Source: CAYWWM01 sp965198025
GTDB taxonomy: Bacteria; Acidobacteriota; Terriglobia; 2-12-FULL-54-10
DNA: 64,000 bases
Assembly (NCBI GenBank): GCA_965198025.1
Contig: OZ240237.1
Location: 744,001 to 808,000 of the forward strand
Direction: 5' to 3'
Under the pieces are notes generated by a model. It searched no databases. It worked only from the letters and a program-made list of their open reading frames with translations, and was not told where the DNA came from. Positions 1 to 8,380 of the stretch are shown piece by piece (the stretch's first letter is position 1; every line of letters begins with the position of its first letter). Position numbers and translations under genes: made by a program.

Positions 1-581
1 AACATGTAGCTCGTCTTCTCCACCATGAAGATGAAGTCCATCAGGCCCGGCGAATACGCCTGCCCGCCCGCCACGGGCCCCATCACCAGCGCTAATTGCG
101 GTACGATGCCCGAAGCGCGAATCTGACGGAGGAACAATTCGCCATATGCGCTCATTGCGCCCATCTGCTCGGTCACGCGCGCGCCGCCGGAGTCGTTCAT
201 TCCCACAACCGGGCAGCCCATCCGCCGCGCGAGCTCAATCGTCTTCGCAATCTTCTTGCCGTGTCGCTCACCGAACGTGCCTGCAACAACCGTGAAGTCT
301 TCCGAGTAGGCAAAGACATCGCGCCCGTCCACCTTGCCAACGCCGGTTACCACACCGTCGGCAGGCAACTCGGCCTGGTCCAGGCCGTAGTCGGTGCCGA
401 TATGCTTGGCAAACAGGTCATACTCCAAGAACGTTCCGGGATCGAAGAACGCATCCAGTCGTTCGCGTGCTGTAAGCTTCCCGCTTTGCCGCTGCTTCGC
501 CGCCGCTTTCTCGCCTCCGCCCGCACGCAGCTTGGCCTTCCGCTCGTTCAGTTCCCGGACCAGCTCATCCATCTTGGACAC
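1..581 (-). CDS. Acyl-CoA carboxylase carboxyltransferase (beta) subunit, N-terminal part
   Basis: The first 193 codons of a biotin-dependent acyl-CoA carboxylase carboxyltransferase subunit (propionyl/methylcrotonyl-CoA carboxylase beta type); the rest lies beyond the window's left edge. The protein begins VSKMDELVRELNERKAKL. It carries the family's KLTARERLDAFFDPGTF start, then DGVVTGVGKVDGRDVFAYSEDFTV-like text, GTFGERHGKKIAKTIELA, and the acyl-CoA binding segment around NDSGGARVTEQM. These enzymes move carboxyl from biotin to an acyl-CoA. I chose the GTG at 581 because GGAGG lies about 10 bases upstream; the in-frame ATG at 572 is the alternative. It is preceded on the same strand by an acyl-CoA dehydrogenase 44 bases away, so the two probably act together in branched-chain amino acid or fatty acid breakdown. 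The exact substrate cannot be told from this fragment. Confidence 0.9.
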   Translation of the reverse strand, partial: MSKMDELVRELNERKAKLRAGGGEKAAAKQRQSGKLTARERLDAFFDPGTFLEYDLFAKHIGTDYGLDQAELPADGVVTGVGKVDGRDVFAYSEDFTVVAGTFGERHGKKIAKTIELARRMGCPVVGMNDSGGARVTEQMGAMSAYGELFLRQIRASGIVPQLALVMGPVAGGQAYSPGLMDFIFMVEKTSYM

Positions 582-625
582 AAGAGTGCTCCTCCAACCC
601 AACCTACGAATCGGTAGCCGTAGCC

Positions 626-1780
626 CTACCGATTCGCTCGGCGATACCCGAGCGCATCCCGCGCGATGATCAGTTTCTGAATATTCGCCGACCCCTCGAC
701 GATTTGATACGACCGCGAATCGCGGAAGTAGCGTTCGACGGGGTACTCCTTCGAATAGCCCCACGCGCCATAGATCTGCATGGCGCAGTCCGCTGCGAAA
801 GCGCACGCCTCGCCCGCGGCGTACTTGGCGATGGACGTTTCGAGCGTGTTCGCGCGCCCTTTGTCCTTGAGCGCAGCAGCGCGGTACAGCAGCAGCCGCG
901 CCGCTTCTTCCTGAACCACCATTTGCGCAATCAGGTCCTGAATCATCTGAAACTCGCCGAGCCTCTGCCCGAACTGCACGCGCTGGTTGGCGTACGTGAC
1001 CGACGCTTCGCGGCACGCCCGCGCCAGCCCTACAGCCCCGGCGCCGCAACTCAGTCGTGTGTAATTTAAATCCGTCATGCAAATCTTGAAGCCGTCACCC
1101 TCGTTCCCCAGCAGGTTTTCTTTCGGAACCTCGCAATTGTCGAAAAACAGCTCGCCCGTCGGCGAAGCGTTCGCGCCGAGCTTGTCTTCGATGGCTTTCG
1201 CCGTGACGCCCTGCTGGTGGAGGTCTACCAGAAACGCCGACATGCCTCGGTGCTTCTTCTCCGGGTCGGTATAAGCATAAACGAGCCCGACATCCGCCAC
1301 ATGCGCGTTTGAGATCCACGTCTTGCTGCCGTTCAGGACATAGTGACCGCCGTCGCGCACCGCGCGCGTCCGCATCGACGCCACATCCGAACCGGTATCG
1401 GGCTCGGTGATCGCGAAGCAGCTCAGCAGCTCGGCCTCCACGATTTTCTGTAGATACTTCTGCTTCAATTCCGCGCTGCCAAACTCGAGAAGCGCCAGCG
1501 CGGGCCCAATCTGCATGTTGACGGCGACGCGCAGGGAGCTGTGAATCCGTGCGATTTCCTCTGTAATGACGACCAGAGCCACGAACCCGCTGTTGGTCCC
1601 GCCGAACTCTTCGGGAATGGTGCATCCAAAGAACCCCAGTTCGCCCATTTTGCGGACCAGATCGCGCCGGAAGCGGTGCGCCCGGTCGTCCTCGTCCACC
1701 GTCGGCGCCACTTCTTTTTCCGCGAACTGGCGGGCGGCTTCCTGAATCGCCCGCAGCTCCTCGTTCAGATCGAAATCCAC
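626..1780 (-). CDS. Acyl-CoA dehydrogenase
   Basis: FAD-dependent acyl-CoA dehydrogenase of 384 residues, the normal length for the short/medium/branched-chain family. The N-terminal helical domain is followed by the beta domain with CFAITEPDTGSDVASM and the substrate/FAD stretch KTWISNAHVADVGLVYA. The C-terminal helical domain ends in YSKEYPVERYFRDSR-YQIVEGSANIQ, where the Glu of the IVEG segment is the expected catalytic base. The start is GTG, with GGAGGGG five bases upstream. It lies just upstream of the carboxylase gene on the same strand, and an ACAD/carboxylase pair is typical of leucine/isovalerate or other branched acyl-CoA degradation. The substrate is inference. Confidence in the family is very high. 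Confidence 0.95.
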   Translation of the reverse strand: MDFDLNEELRAIQEAARQFAEKEVAPTVDEDDRAHRFRRDLVRKMGELGFFGCTIPEEFGGTNSGFVALVVITEEIARIHSSLRVAVNMQIGPALALLEFGSAELKQKYLQKIVEAELLSCFAITEPDTGSDVASMRTRAVRDGGHYVLNGSKTWISNAHVADVGLVYAYTDPEKKHRGMSAFLVDLHQQGVTAKAIEDKLGANASPTGELFFDNCEVPKENLLGNEGDGFKICMTDLNYTRLSCGAGAVGLARACREASVTYANQRVQFGQRLGEFQMIQDLIAQMVVQEEAARLLLYRAAALKDKGRANTLETSIAKYAAGEACAFAADCAMQIYGAWGYSKEYPVERYFRDSRSYQIVEGSANIQKLIIARDALGYRRANR

Positions 1781-1868
1781 GGCGTCCCCTCCATGCCAAC
1801 GGCTGGCCCTTGCAATCGCCCAACTATGCTACAATAGCGCCTCGCCCAAGCGAAGGAGGGAACGAGTT

Positions 1869-2225
1869 GTGCCGCTCGAATACATTCCAATTGTGATCTT
1901 CCTTGTGTTGGCGACCGCCTTCCCGGTTGTGACGCTGCTCGCCGCAAAGCTCATTCGTCCGGCGACTCCCTATGCCGCCAAGCTGCGGCCCTACGAATGC
2001 GGCATTGACCCCGAGACCGATTCCCGCGGGCGCTACACCGTTCGGTTCTACATCATTGCCATTCTGTTTGTTATCTTCGACGTCGAGACCATCTTCCTGT
2101 TCCCCTGGGCCGTGCAATTCCAAGTGTTAGGCGCGTTCGGCCTGTTTGAGATGCTGATTTTCCTGGGAATCCTGATCGTGGCCTATATCTGGATTTACGC
2201 CAAGGGCGCCCTGGAGTGGGTCTGA
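1869..2225 (+). CDS. nuoA: NADH-quinone oxidoreductase subunit A
   Basis: Small membrane subunit of respiratory complex I: 118 residues with three predicted membrane helices. Family signatures are visible: PYECGIDPETDSRGRYTVRFYI in the loop and a following helix with FVIFDVETIFLFPW, including the conserved acidic residues. The start is GTG with AAGGAGGG about eight bases upstream. The next gene downstream is an amidohydrolase rather than nuoB, and no other nuo gene lies in the window, so this nuoA is separated from the rest of the operon. A possible -10 (TACAAT) lies at about 1830, but its -35 spacing is poor. Confidence 0.93.
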   Translation: MPLEYIPIVIFLVLATAFPVVTLLAAKLIRPATPYAAKLRPYECGIDPETDSRGRYTVRFYIIAILFVIFDVETIFLFPWAVQFQVLGAFGLFEMLIFLGILIVAYIWIYAKGALEWV

Positions 2226-2380
2226 TCTTTTGGTGCGCTCCTGCATGCCACCGATTGCATCGCCACGGACCCGCCCCGGTTGAAGTTTCCGCAATCTACG
2301 ATTTTCCATTCGACGCACGAAGCGACATGGTAGTGTCGTTTCGCGCCAAGCTGCAGTTTTCTTCCGGAACGAGGCGACCA

Positions 2381-3388
2381 ATGAAAATCGACATCTTTTG
2401 CCACATTTTCCCCCAGGCGTTTTACGATCGCATGATGACCCACTCGGAACGTGCCGCCAACATGCAGAAGCGCGTTCGGGAGATCCCCGTACTGACCGAC
2501 CTGGCGCTGCGGTTGCGCATCATGGACCAGTTCCCCGGCTACCAGCAGGTCTTCTGTCTGGGCTCGCCCCCGATCGAAGACTTCGGCGACGCAAAGGTCG
2601 CCCCCGAGCTTGCTCGCATCGCCAACGACGGCATGGCCGAAATCTGCGCCAAACACCCCGACCGCTTCCCCGGATTTATTGCCTCGGTAGCCATGAACAA
2701 CATGTACGAGTGCATGAAAGAGCTCGACCGCGCCATCCAACAATTGGGCGCCCGCGGCGTCCAGATTTTCTCCAACGTCAACGGGCGGCCGCTCGACGAG
2801 CCCGCGTTCCGGCCTCTCTTCGAGCGCATGGCGGCTCACGATCTTCCCATCTGGCTACATCCGGCGCGGCCTTCGAACTTCCCGGATTACATCGGGGAGA
2901 ACAAGTCCAAGTTCGAGCTGTGGTGGGTCTTCGGCTGGCCCTATGAGACCAGCATCGCCATGAGCCGCATTGTCTTTGCCGGAATCTTCGACTCGTTCCC
3001 TAACCTGAAGATCATTACGCATCACATGGGCGCCATGATCCCCTACTTTGAAGGACGAATCGGGCCGGGTCTGGACCAGCTTGGCGTCAGGACTCCCGAG
3101 CCAGAGGCGGACCTGGTCCGGCACTCCCTAAAGCGCCGCCCGCTCGACTATTTCCGCATGTTCTGCGGCGACACAGCACTGTTCGGCGCGGTTGCTCCGC
3201 TCGAATGCGGCCTCGCGTTTTTCGGTATCGATCAGATCCTTTTTGCTAGTGACATGCCCTTCGATCCAGAGAAAGGCCCCGGCTTCATCCGCGAGACCAT
3301 CCGCGCCATCGACGCCATGTCCATCGCCCCGGCCGACCGCGAGAAGATTTACGAGGGAAATGCGAAGCAGCTGCTGAAACTGTTGTGA
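2381..3388 (+). CDS. Amidohydrolase family protein (ACMSD/resorcylate decarboxylase-like)
   Basis: TIM-barrel amidohydrolase of the aminocarboxymuconate-semialdehyde decarboxylase/gamma-resorcylate decarboxylase type, 335 residues. It opens MKIDIFCHIFPQAF; the usual HxH metal motif at the first strand appears as C-H-I-F, so only one His of that pair is present. Further on are FPGFIASVAMNN, the metal-ligand region LPIWLHPARP, KIITHHMGAMIPYF, and the last-strand Asp in QILFASDMPFDPEKGP. These enzymes usually decarboxylate aromatic or muconate acids using a divalent metal. I start at 2381 because the protein is family-like from that Met; upstream in-frame codons encode no recognisable sequence. 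The substrate is unknown. Confidence 0.85.
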   Translation: MKIDIFCHIFPQAFYDRMMTHSERAANMQKRVREIPVLTDLALRLRIMDQFPGYQQVFCLGSPPIEDFGDAKVAPELARIANDGMAEICAKHPDRFPGFIASVAMNNMYECMKELDRAIQQLGARGVQIFSNVNGRPLDEPAFRPLFERMAAHDLPIWLHPARPSNFPDYIGENKSKFELWWVFGWPYETSIAMSRIVFAGIFDSFPNLKIITHHMGAMIPYFEGRIGPGLDQLGVRTPEPEADLVRHSLKRRPLDYFRMFCGDTALFGAVAPLECGLAFFGIDQILFASDMPFDPEKGPGFIRETIRAIDAMSIAPADREKIYEGNAKQLLKLL

Positions 3389-3403
3389 AGTGGACGATCC
3401 TGA

Positions 3404-3865
3404 CTATCCCCTCGACGACCGTAGCAGATCCTTCAACTCGTCCATGAATTCCTTGACGTCTTTAAAATCCAGATACACCGATGCGAAGCGCACGTAGGCC
3501 ACCTTGTCCAGCTCGCGGAGTCTGTTCATCAGCAGTTCTCCGACCTCCCGCGAAGGAACTTCGCGGTCGTGCGCGTCAATTACCAGTGCCTCGGCCTGGT
3601 TGACGACTTCCTCCAAGCGGTTCATGCTCACCGGGCGTTTTTCGCACGCTCGCAGCAGTCCCGCCAGGATTTTCTGCCGGTCGAACTTCTCGCGCCGGCC
3701 GTCTTTCTTGACAACCATGTAGGGGATTTCATCTACGCGTTCGTACGTTGTGAAGCGCCGCTTGCAGTCGAGGCATTCGCGGCGCCGCCGGATCGCTTGG
3801 TGCTCTTTGCCCTCGCGGGAGTCCACCACCCTATCTTCCGGATGGCCACAGAACGGACACTTCAT
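3404..3865 (-). CDS. nrdR: Transcriptional repressor NrdR
   Basis: Zinc-ribbon/ATP-cone repressor of ribonucleotide reductase genes, 153 residues, full family length. The N-terminal zinc ribbon has CPFCGHPEDRVVDSR with a second Cys pair in RRECLDCKRRFTTYER. The ATP-cone follows from VVKKDGRREKFDRQKILAGL to YVRFASVYLDFKDVKEF. NrdR senses ATP/dATP and represses nrd operons. It is convergent with the amidohydrolase gene. No nrd structural gene is in the window, so its targets lie elsewhere. Confidence 0.97.
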   Translation of the reverse strand: MKCPFCGHPEDRVVDSREGKEHQAIRRRRECLDCKRRFTTYERVDEIPYMVVKKDGRREKFDRQKILAGLLRACEKRPVSMNRLEEVVNQAEALVIDAHDREVPSREVGELLMNRLRELDKVAYVRFASVYLDFKDVKEFMDELKDLLRSSRG

Positions 3866-3894
3866 GTCGCAGGCAGGTTCCCTCTAAGGATTGT

Positions 3895-3911
3895 TGGCAC
3901 GTGCCAGTATA
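3895..3911 (-). promoter_or_regulatory. Candidate nrdR promoter with overlapping 12-bp palindrome
   Basis: On the minus strand a TATACT -10-like hexamer (3911-3906) is followed at once by the perfect palindrome TGGCACGTGCCA (3895-3906), 30 bases before the nrdR ATG. A palindrome over the expected transcription start is where an operator would sit. No convincing -35 is visible, and it does not look like a canonical NrdR box. Confidence 0.35.
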
Positions 3912-4106
3912 CCATATTCCCCTCTGCTCGCCTGGTTTTGAAACTTTCGTTCACTGCATGAACGATCCAGCATCTTGTGCGGGCATCGGAAGCAGAAAGG
4001 AAGGTTACCGTGGCGAAATCGCAGAGTCAGGCATCTTTCAGGCGACCGGATGAATCCATATGTAGTGTAAGGACAGTGCGGGGAGGAATCCCGAACGGGA
4101 GGGAAT

Positions 4107-5573
4107 ATGAAGGACTGGATGCAGAAGTTCTTGAGTGTCGTGCTGAGCGTTTCATTGCTGGTGTCCATCAACTCGGCGAACGTCTATGCGGCCGCCGTCA
4201 TTGAAGATACGAGCGGCCTGGATCCGCTCCTCAAAAGGCCCTACCTGGAATTGCTGGAACTGGCTCCCGCGCTGCGGTTCACCAGCGGCCAGATCGAGCA
4301 GGTCCGGGACCGTCTAAAGGACGAAGAGAAGACCAGGAAGGACCAGCTGAAGAGCAGGGAAAAGAACTTTGAGAAACAGATCAAGGCAGCGCAGGACCAT
4401 CTCAAGGAGCTCAATGCCGGGGCTGCCGTTTGGACCGAAGAGATCGAAACGCGGCGCCATGCCATCCATTGCCAGATTCAGACCTACCGCGACGAACTGG
4501 CTAAGACCAAGATTGAGCGCCAGAACAGCATTCCTGTCGAGTATGAGAACTACAACGCTAAGCTCGACCTGATCGAAAAATGGCCGACCGAGAAGCGCAG
4601 AATCGAGGAGGTGATCGGCACCAACCAGGCCCACACCCGCAAGTGGGGCGACGCCCTCGACATTGGGTTTCGCACCATTGAGGAGAATCAACAAGACGAC
4701 ATCCAGACGGGCCAGGAGGCCGGTCAGCGGTTGAAGCAGTTGGGCATGCTGCCCGAGGAAATCGGAGACCCGGTCGTTACCGAGTACGTGAACCGCATTG
4801 CCCAGAACCTCGCGCGCAACTCCGACCTCAAGGTGCCTCTGCACCTGACCGTGCTCAATTCCAAGGAAGTGAACGCTTTTGCATTGCCCGGGGGCTATCT
4901 GTTCGTGAACCGGGGCTTAATTGAGGAAGCGCAGACCGAAGCCCAATTGGCTGGCGTGCTGGCACATGAGATTGCGCACGATGTGGCCCGCCACGGCCAT
5001 CGGCTCATGAAGCGTGCCACCATCGCTAACATCGTCTACCAGGCTGCTCAGGTTGCGGCGCTGATCTTCACCGGAGGTGCTGCGGGCATCGGGACCAATT
5101 ACGCGCTCAACTATGGTTTCCAGGGACTGGGATTGGTTCTGGGCCTGCAAATGCTCGGCGTTAGCCGCGACTATGAACTCGAAGCGGACCTGCTCGGCGT
5201 GCAGTACCTCTGGAAATCCGGCTACAACCCGGAGGGCTTCGTCCAGTTCTTTGACCGCATGGCTTCCAAGGAAGGCTACGTCGAGAAGACCAGCTTCTTC
5301 CGCACCCACCCGGCCTTCTATGACCGGATTGTTACTGCGTACCGCGAGATTTCCTTCCTGTCGCAACAGGCACAGGCCGTGGACAACACCAGCGAATTCC
5401 GGAGCGTGAAAGCCCACCTGCAGGAAATCGCCAAGAGCCTGGATGCAGAGGAGAAGAACCGGCCGACGCTTCTGAAGCGTGAGCAAGGCTGCGAAGAACC
5501 CCACCCGGAGAAGGTGACCCGCCCGTTCGAGCTCTCGTCCGGGGCGTCGGCGCTGGCTCCGGCCGCTATCTGA
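4107..5573 (+). CDS. Secreted M48-family metallopeptidase with coiled coil
   Basis: Periplasmic zinc peptidase of the M48 (BepA/YfgC-like) type, 488 residues. An N-terminal signal peptide ends near VYAAA. Residues of about 60-150 form a charged coiled coil (EQVRDRLKDEEKTRKDQLKSR onward), not part of the usual M48 core. The core starts near residue 200: GDPVVTEYVNRIAQNLARNS, NAFALPGGYLFVNRGLI, then the catalytic HEIAHDVARH (HExxH) and the third zinc ligand in DYELEADLLGVQYLW. HPAFYDRI follows, typical of the C-terminal region. The ribosome site GGGAGGGA lies just before the ATG. Family function is outer-membrane or periplasmic protein quality control. The substrate, and the reason for the N-terminal coiled coil, are unknown. 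Confidence 0.9.
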   Translation: MKDWMQKFLSVVLSVSLLVSINSANVYAAAVIEDTSGLDPLLKRPYLELLELAPALRFTSGQIEQVRDRLKDEEKTRKDQLKSREKNFEKQIKAAQDHLKELNAGAAVWTEEIETRRHAIHCQIQTYRDELAKTKIERQNSIPVEYENYNAKLDLIEKWPTEKRRIEEVIGTNQAHTRKWGDALDIGFRTIEENQQDDIQTGQEAGQRLKQLGMLPEEIGDPVVTEYVNRIAQNLARNSDLKVPLHLTVLNSKEVNAFALPGGYLFVNRGLIEEAQTEAQLAGVLAHEIAHDVARHGHRLMKRATIANIVYQAAQVAALIFTGGAAGIGTNYALNYGFQGLGLVLGLQMLGVSRDYELEADLLGVQYLWKSGYNPEGFVQFFDRMASKEGYVEKTSFFRTHPAFYDRIVTAYREISFLSQQAQAVDNTSEFRSVKAHLQEIAKSLDAEEKNRPTLLKREQGCEEPHPEKVTRPFELSSGASALAPAAI

Positions 5574-6198
5574 GAATCGGGACGGCGGTGGCCGCCATGA
5601 CCAGCCGTTCTTCCACAAACTCGGCAAGCTCCGGCGTCACGTAGTGGGAATGGGAGACCGGGAAATGAGGCTTGCTGCGCACCACCTCCAGCGCGACACC
5701 CTCCCACGCTGGATCAACCGCAAGTGAACCCAAGCTGACAACCCCGTCGGCCCGGGACAGAAACTCCCGGGCCGATTCCTTGAAATCCCGTTTGGCAGGA
5801 TCGAGCACCGTCAAGTACACCGCTGGATCACAAAAGCGAACAATGCTGTTGCTTTCCACGATCACATGCCTGGCATCGCCGATCGCTTGCCCGAGAGCGG
5901 GCAAGACGGTTTCCAGCATCCCTATCCGCACGCGCACCCACAACGCCCGTTGCGCGCCCGCTGCCAGAAAACGGGACGTATCGCTCCTCCCGCCCCAATC
6001 CGTCTCTTCGGTCACCGCGACCGGGTGCTCCTCGGGCGCGCAGCCACATTCCTTTCCGTCCGCCGCGCAAATCCCGTGGCCATATTGAGTTAGCTTGACC
6101 GCTGTCCAGTCATAATGGGGCAGGGCGCGGATCAGCCCCGCCACTACCGACGTTTTGCCGGTATCGCGGCTGTTTCCGCCCACCACTACCATGCGCAT
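5566..6198 (-). CDS. MobB-like P-loop NTPase
   Basis: P-loop protein of about 210 residues resembling MobB (molybdopterin-guanine dinucleotide biosynthesis) and related SIMIBI NTPases. From the chosen ATG it reads MRMVVVGGNSRDTGKTSVVAGL, a MobB-type Walker A, then WTAVKLTQYGHG. A Cys cluster follows (C-x6-C-x-C in GICAADGKECGC). DTSRFLAAGAQRALWVRV matches the MobB pattern, and VIVESNSIV occupies the switch/Walker B position. I use the ATG at 6198 because the P-loop follows directly, and a TATACT hexamer ends about nine bases upstream, suggesting a nearly leaderless message; the ATG at 6192 is equally possible. No other molybdenum-cofactor gene is nearby. The Cys cluster is not part of MobB proper as I know it. 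Confidence 0.6.
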   Translation of the reverse strand: MRMVVVGGNSRDTGKTSVVAGLIRALPHYDWTAVKLTQYGHGICAADGKECGCAPEEHPVAVTEETDWGGRSDTSRFLAAGAQRALWVRVRIGMLETVLPALGQAIGDARHVIVESNSIVRFCDPAVYLTVLDPAKRDFKESAREFLSRADGVVSLGSLAVDPAWEGVALEVVRSKPHFPVSHSHYVTPELAEFVEERLVMAATAVPILR

Positions 6199-6327
6199 GA
6201 TGCGCAGTATAGCACAGGGCTCGAACCACACTGCCACCACCGCCGGATCCAACGGAGGACTACTTGGAATCGTCACCCGGCGTTAGGATGATCCGAACGC
6301 TCTTTCGCCTGAAGGTTCCTTATCTTT

Positions 6328-7317
6328 CTACGCTTTCCGTTTTTCGGTCCGACGAGCCAATGCTTGCTGCTTCAGGTATTCCTTGAGCGGCCGTGCTGGA
6401 GTTCCCCAGACCGTTTCGCCCGGCCGAACCACCTTGTGGGGCAGGATGCCGCACTGCCCTCCGAGCACGGCGCCTTTGCCGACGCGGGCGTGATCTCCAA
6501 TCCCGACTTGCCCGGCGATAACGACGTAGTCTTCGATCACGACGCTCCCGGAAATTCCCGTACCCGAGGCGATCACGCAGTGCTCGCCGATCTCGACGTT
6601 GTGGGCGATCTGTACGAGGTTGTCGATCTTCGTGCCCCGTCCGATCCGGGTTGGGCCGAGGGCGCCCCGGTCAATGGTGGTGTTGCAGCCGACTTCAACG
6701 TCGTCGGCGATCTCGACCGTTCCTGCCTGTGGGAATTTCGAGTAGCGGCCGTTCTCAAACACATATCCGAATCCATCGCCGCCGATGACCGAGCCGCTAT
6801 GCAGAATCACACGCGCGCCAAGCCGGACGCCGGGGTAGAGCGTCACGCGTGGATAGAGGAGGCAATCTTCGCTCAGAACGGATCCCTCTCCCACGACGCA
6901 ACCCGCCCCGACCGACGACCGCGCTCCCAGTGCGGCCCGGTCGCCGATCACTGCCCACGGTCCGACGGAGACTTCATCGCTCATCACGACACCGTCGCTG
7001 ATCACTGCTGTAGGGTGGATTCCCGGTTTTGTCGGTACGGCCGGATGGAACAACCCAACTACGCGCGCCATTGCGGAACGGGGATTGGGAACGCGGATGA
7101 CGGTTCTATCAGGCAGCGGAACACCGGCCGGCGCCAGCAGGCATCCGGCCTGGGAGGCCCGCGCCTGCGGCGCATTCCGTTCGGAATCGAGGAACGATAT
7201 CTCCGTTGCGCCGGCGGATTCAAGCGCGGCAGCTCCCGTCAATGGCTTGGCTAGGTCTCCTTCTGGTTCTCCGCCCAACCAGCGGGCCAGCTCGGCAACG
7301 GTTTTCGTGGTCGCCAT
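6328..7317 (-). CDS. lpxD: UDP-3-O-(3-hydroxyacyl)glucosamine N-acyltransferase
   Basis: Third acyltransferase step of lipid A biosynthesis, 329 residues. The N-terminal uridine-binding domain (TVAELARWLGGEPEGD, TEISFLDSERNAP) leads into a left-handed beta-helix built of hexapeptide repeats from about residue 105. The conserved core SGSVIGGDGFGYVFENGRYSKFPQ is followed by GCNTTIDRGALGPTRIGRGTKIDNLVQIAHNVEIG, which holds the catalytic His of the IAHN segment. The C-terminus is the usual helical tail (ARPLKEYLKQQ). lpxA lies 2.7 kb away on the other strand. There is no lpxC or fabZ between them, so the usual lpxD-fabZ-lpxA operon is broken up here. Confidence 0.95.
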   Translation of the reverse strand: MATTKTVAELARWLGGEPEGDLAKPLTGAAALESAGATEISFLDSERNAPQARASQAGCLLAPAGVPLPDRTVIRVPNPRSAMARVVGLFHPAVPTKPGIHPTAVISDGVVMSDEVSVGPWAVIGDRAALGARSSVGAGCVVGEGSVLSEDCLLYPRVTLYPGVRLGARVILHSGSVIGGDGFGYVFENGRYSKFPQAGTVEIADDVEVGCNTTIDRGALGPTRIGRGTKIDNLVQIAHNVEIGEHCVIASGTGISGSVVIEDYVVIAGQVGIGDHARVGKGAVLGGQCGILPHKVVRPGETVWGTPARPLKEYLKQQALARRTEKRKA

Positions 7318-7404
7318 GAAACAACTATCCGCTGATGCCTTCTGCTTCGTCTCGCCCCGGCGGCAGTTCCGGCGACCGAATTGTTCCGTTGGGATAAAGC
7401 ATCC

Positions 7405-8319
7405 CTAATCGCTTCCGGTTATGGCCCGATATGCTGCCTCGACGTTGGTCGGCATCCGGTCTTGCGAAGCCCACCCGGCGTATTCGGGCATCGCAACCTC
7501 CGCTTTGATTTGATCCAGGGACTTTCCCTCGCGCACCATCGCGCCGACACGTTCCATGAGCAATTCGTAGTATCTCTCCTCCTCGTCGAAGATCGTGGTG
7601 GTGCCTGGCAAGCCGTGGCCCGGAACGACGACCTCCGGATCGAGCTCTTTCAGCATTCGCATCGCGCTGAGCATATGCGGGATGCTGACGAACGGGCGGA
7701 GGATGTTGATCTGGTTCGGGACCGCCACGGAGGCGGAAAACAGGACACGCTCTTCCGGAAGCCACACCGCCGAATCCGCTTCGCTGTGCACGTTCGGGAG
7801 GTAGAGCACCTCAATCGTCTTTCCACCCAGATGGATCGTGAGCTTGTCGTCGTACTCGATTTGGGGCGTAACCAGCCGGTAGCCCTCTGCAGCGGCTGCC
7901 ATCTCCGGGGACCGTTGGATCAGGTTCGGCATCCGCTCCGGGCGGAAGCCTCTGCGCATCGCCTCGCCGGCGCCCGTGTGATTGATGACCACGGCTGGCG
8001 GCGAGAACACGTAATGGCCCGTGGTGTGGTCGGGATGAACTTCCGTGTCAATCACAAACCGGACCGGCAGCGGCGTCAGCTTCCGTACGGCTTCCATCAC
8101 TGCCCGGGAATCGGTCGGGTTATGGCCGCTGTCCACCAGCACCACGCCCTCCGACGTCACGATGATTCCGCAATTGGAATTGATATCTCGTGCCGACTGC
8201 ACGTAGATCCCGTCCTGGATCTTCGTGAACTGCGGACCCAGGTCTTGCGCCGGGAGAGCCGGGTGCAAAACGAAGAGGGAAGCGGCCAATGCAAACACGA
8301 AGGGAGCTTTTCCTCTCAT
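7405..8319 (-). CDS. Secreted metallo-beta-lactamase-fold hydrolase, atypical metal motif
   Basis: Exported MBL-fold protein of 304 residues. A signal peptide (MRGKAPFVFALAASLFVLHPALPAQ) precedes a domain beginning IQDGIYVQSARDINSNCGIIVTSEGVVLVDSG. The metal motif reads DTEVHPDHTTGHY: the usual HxHxDH appears as E-V-H-P-D-H, so the first His is Glu. Later expected elements are present: LYLPNVHSEADSAVWLP at the Asp ligand and EVVVPGHGLPG at the last His. GGAGG lies seven bases before the ATG. Relatives include quinoprotein-associated hydrolases and lactonase-like enzymes; the substrate cannot be predicted. The changed ligand may alter metal content or activity. Confidence 0.8.
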   Translation of the reverse strand: MRGKAPFVFALAASLFVLHPALPAQDLGPQFTKIQDGIYVQSARDINSNCGIIVTSEGVVLVDSGHNPTDSRAVMEAVRKLTPLPVRFVIDTEVHPDHTTGHYVFSPPAVVINHTGAGEAMRRGFRPERMPNLIQRSPEMAAAAEGYRLVTPQIEYDDKLTIHLGGKTIEVLYLPNVHSEADSAVWLPEERVLFSASVAVPNQINILRPFVSIPHMLSAMRMLKELDPEVVVPGHGLPGTTTIFDEEERYYELLMERVGAMVREGKSLDQIKAEVAMPEYAGWASQDRMPTNVEAAYRAITGSD

Positions 8320-8380
8320 GATTCCACCTCCAGTGAAGCCAGGACACTTCGTTTCAGCATTGTCAAATTGTCCGCGCCTG

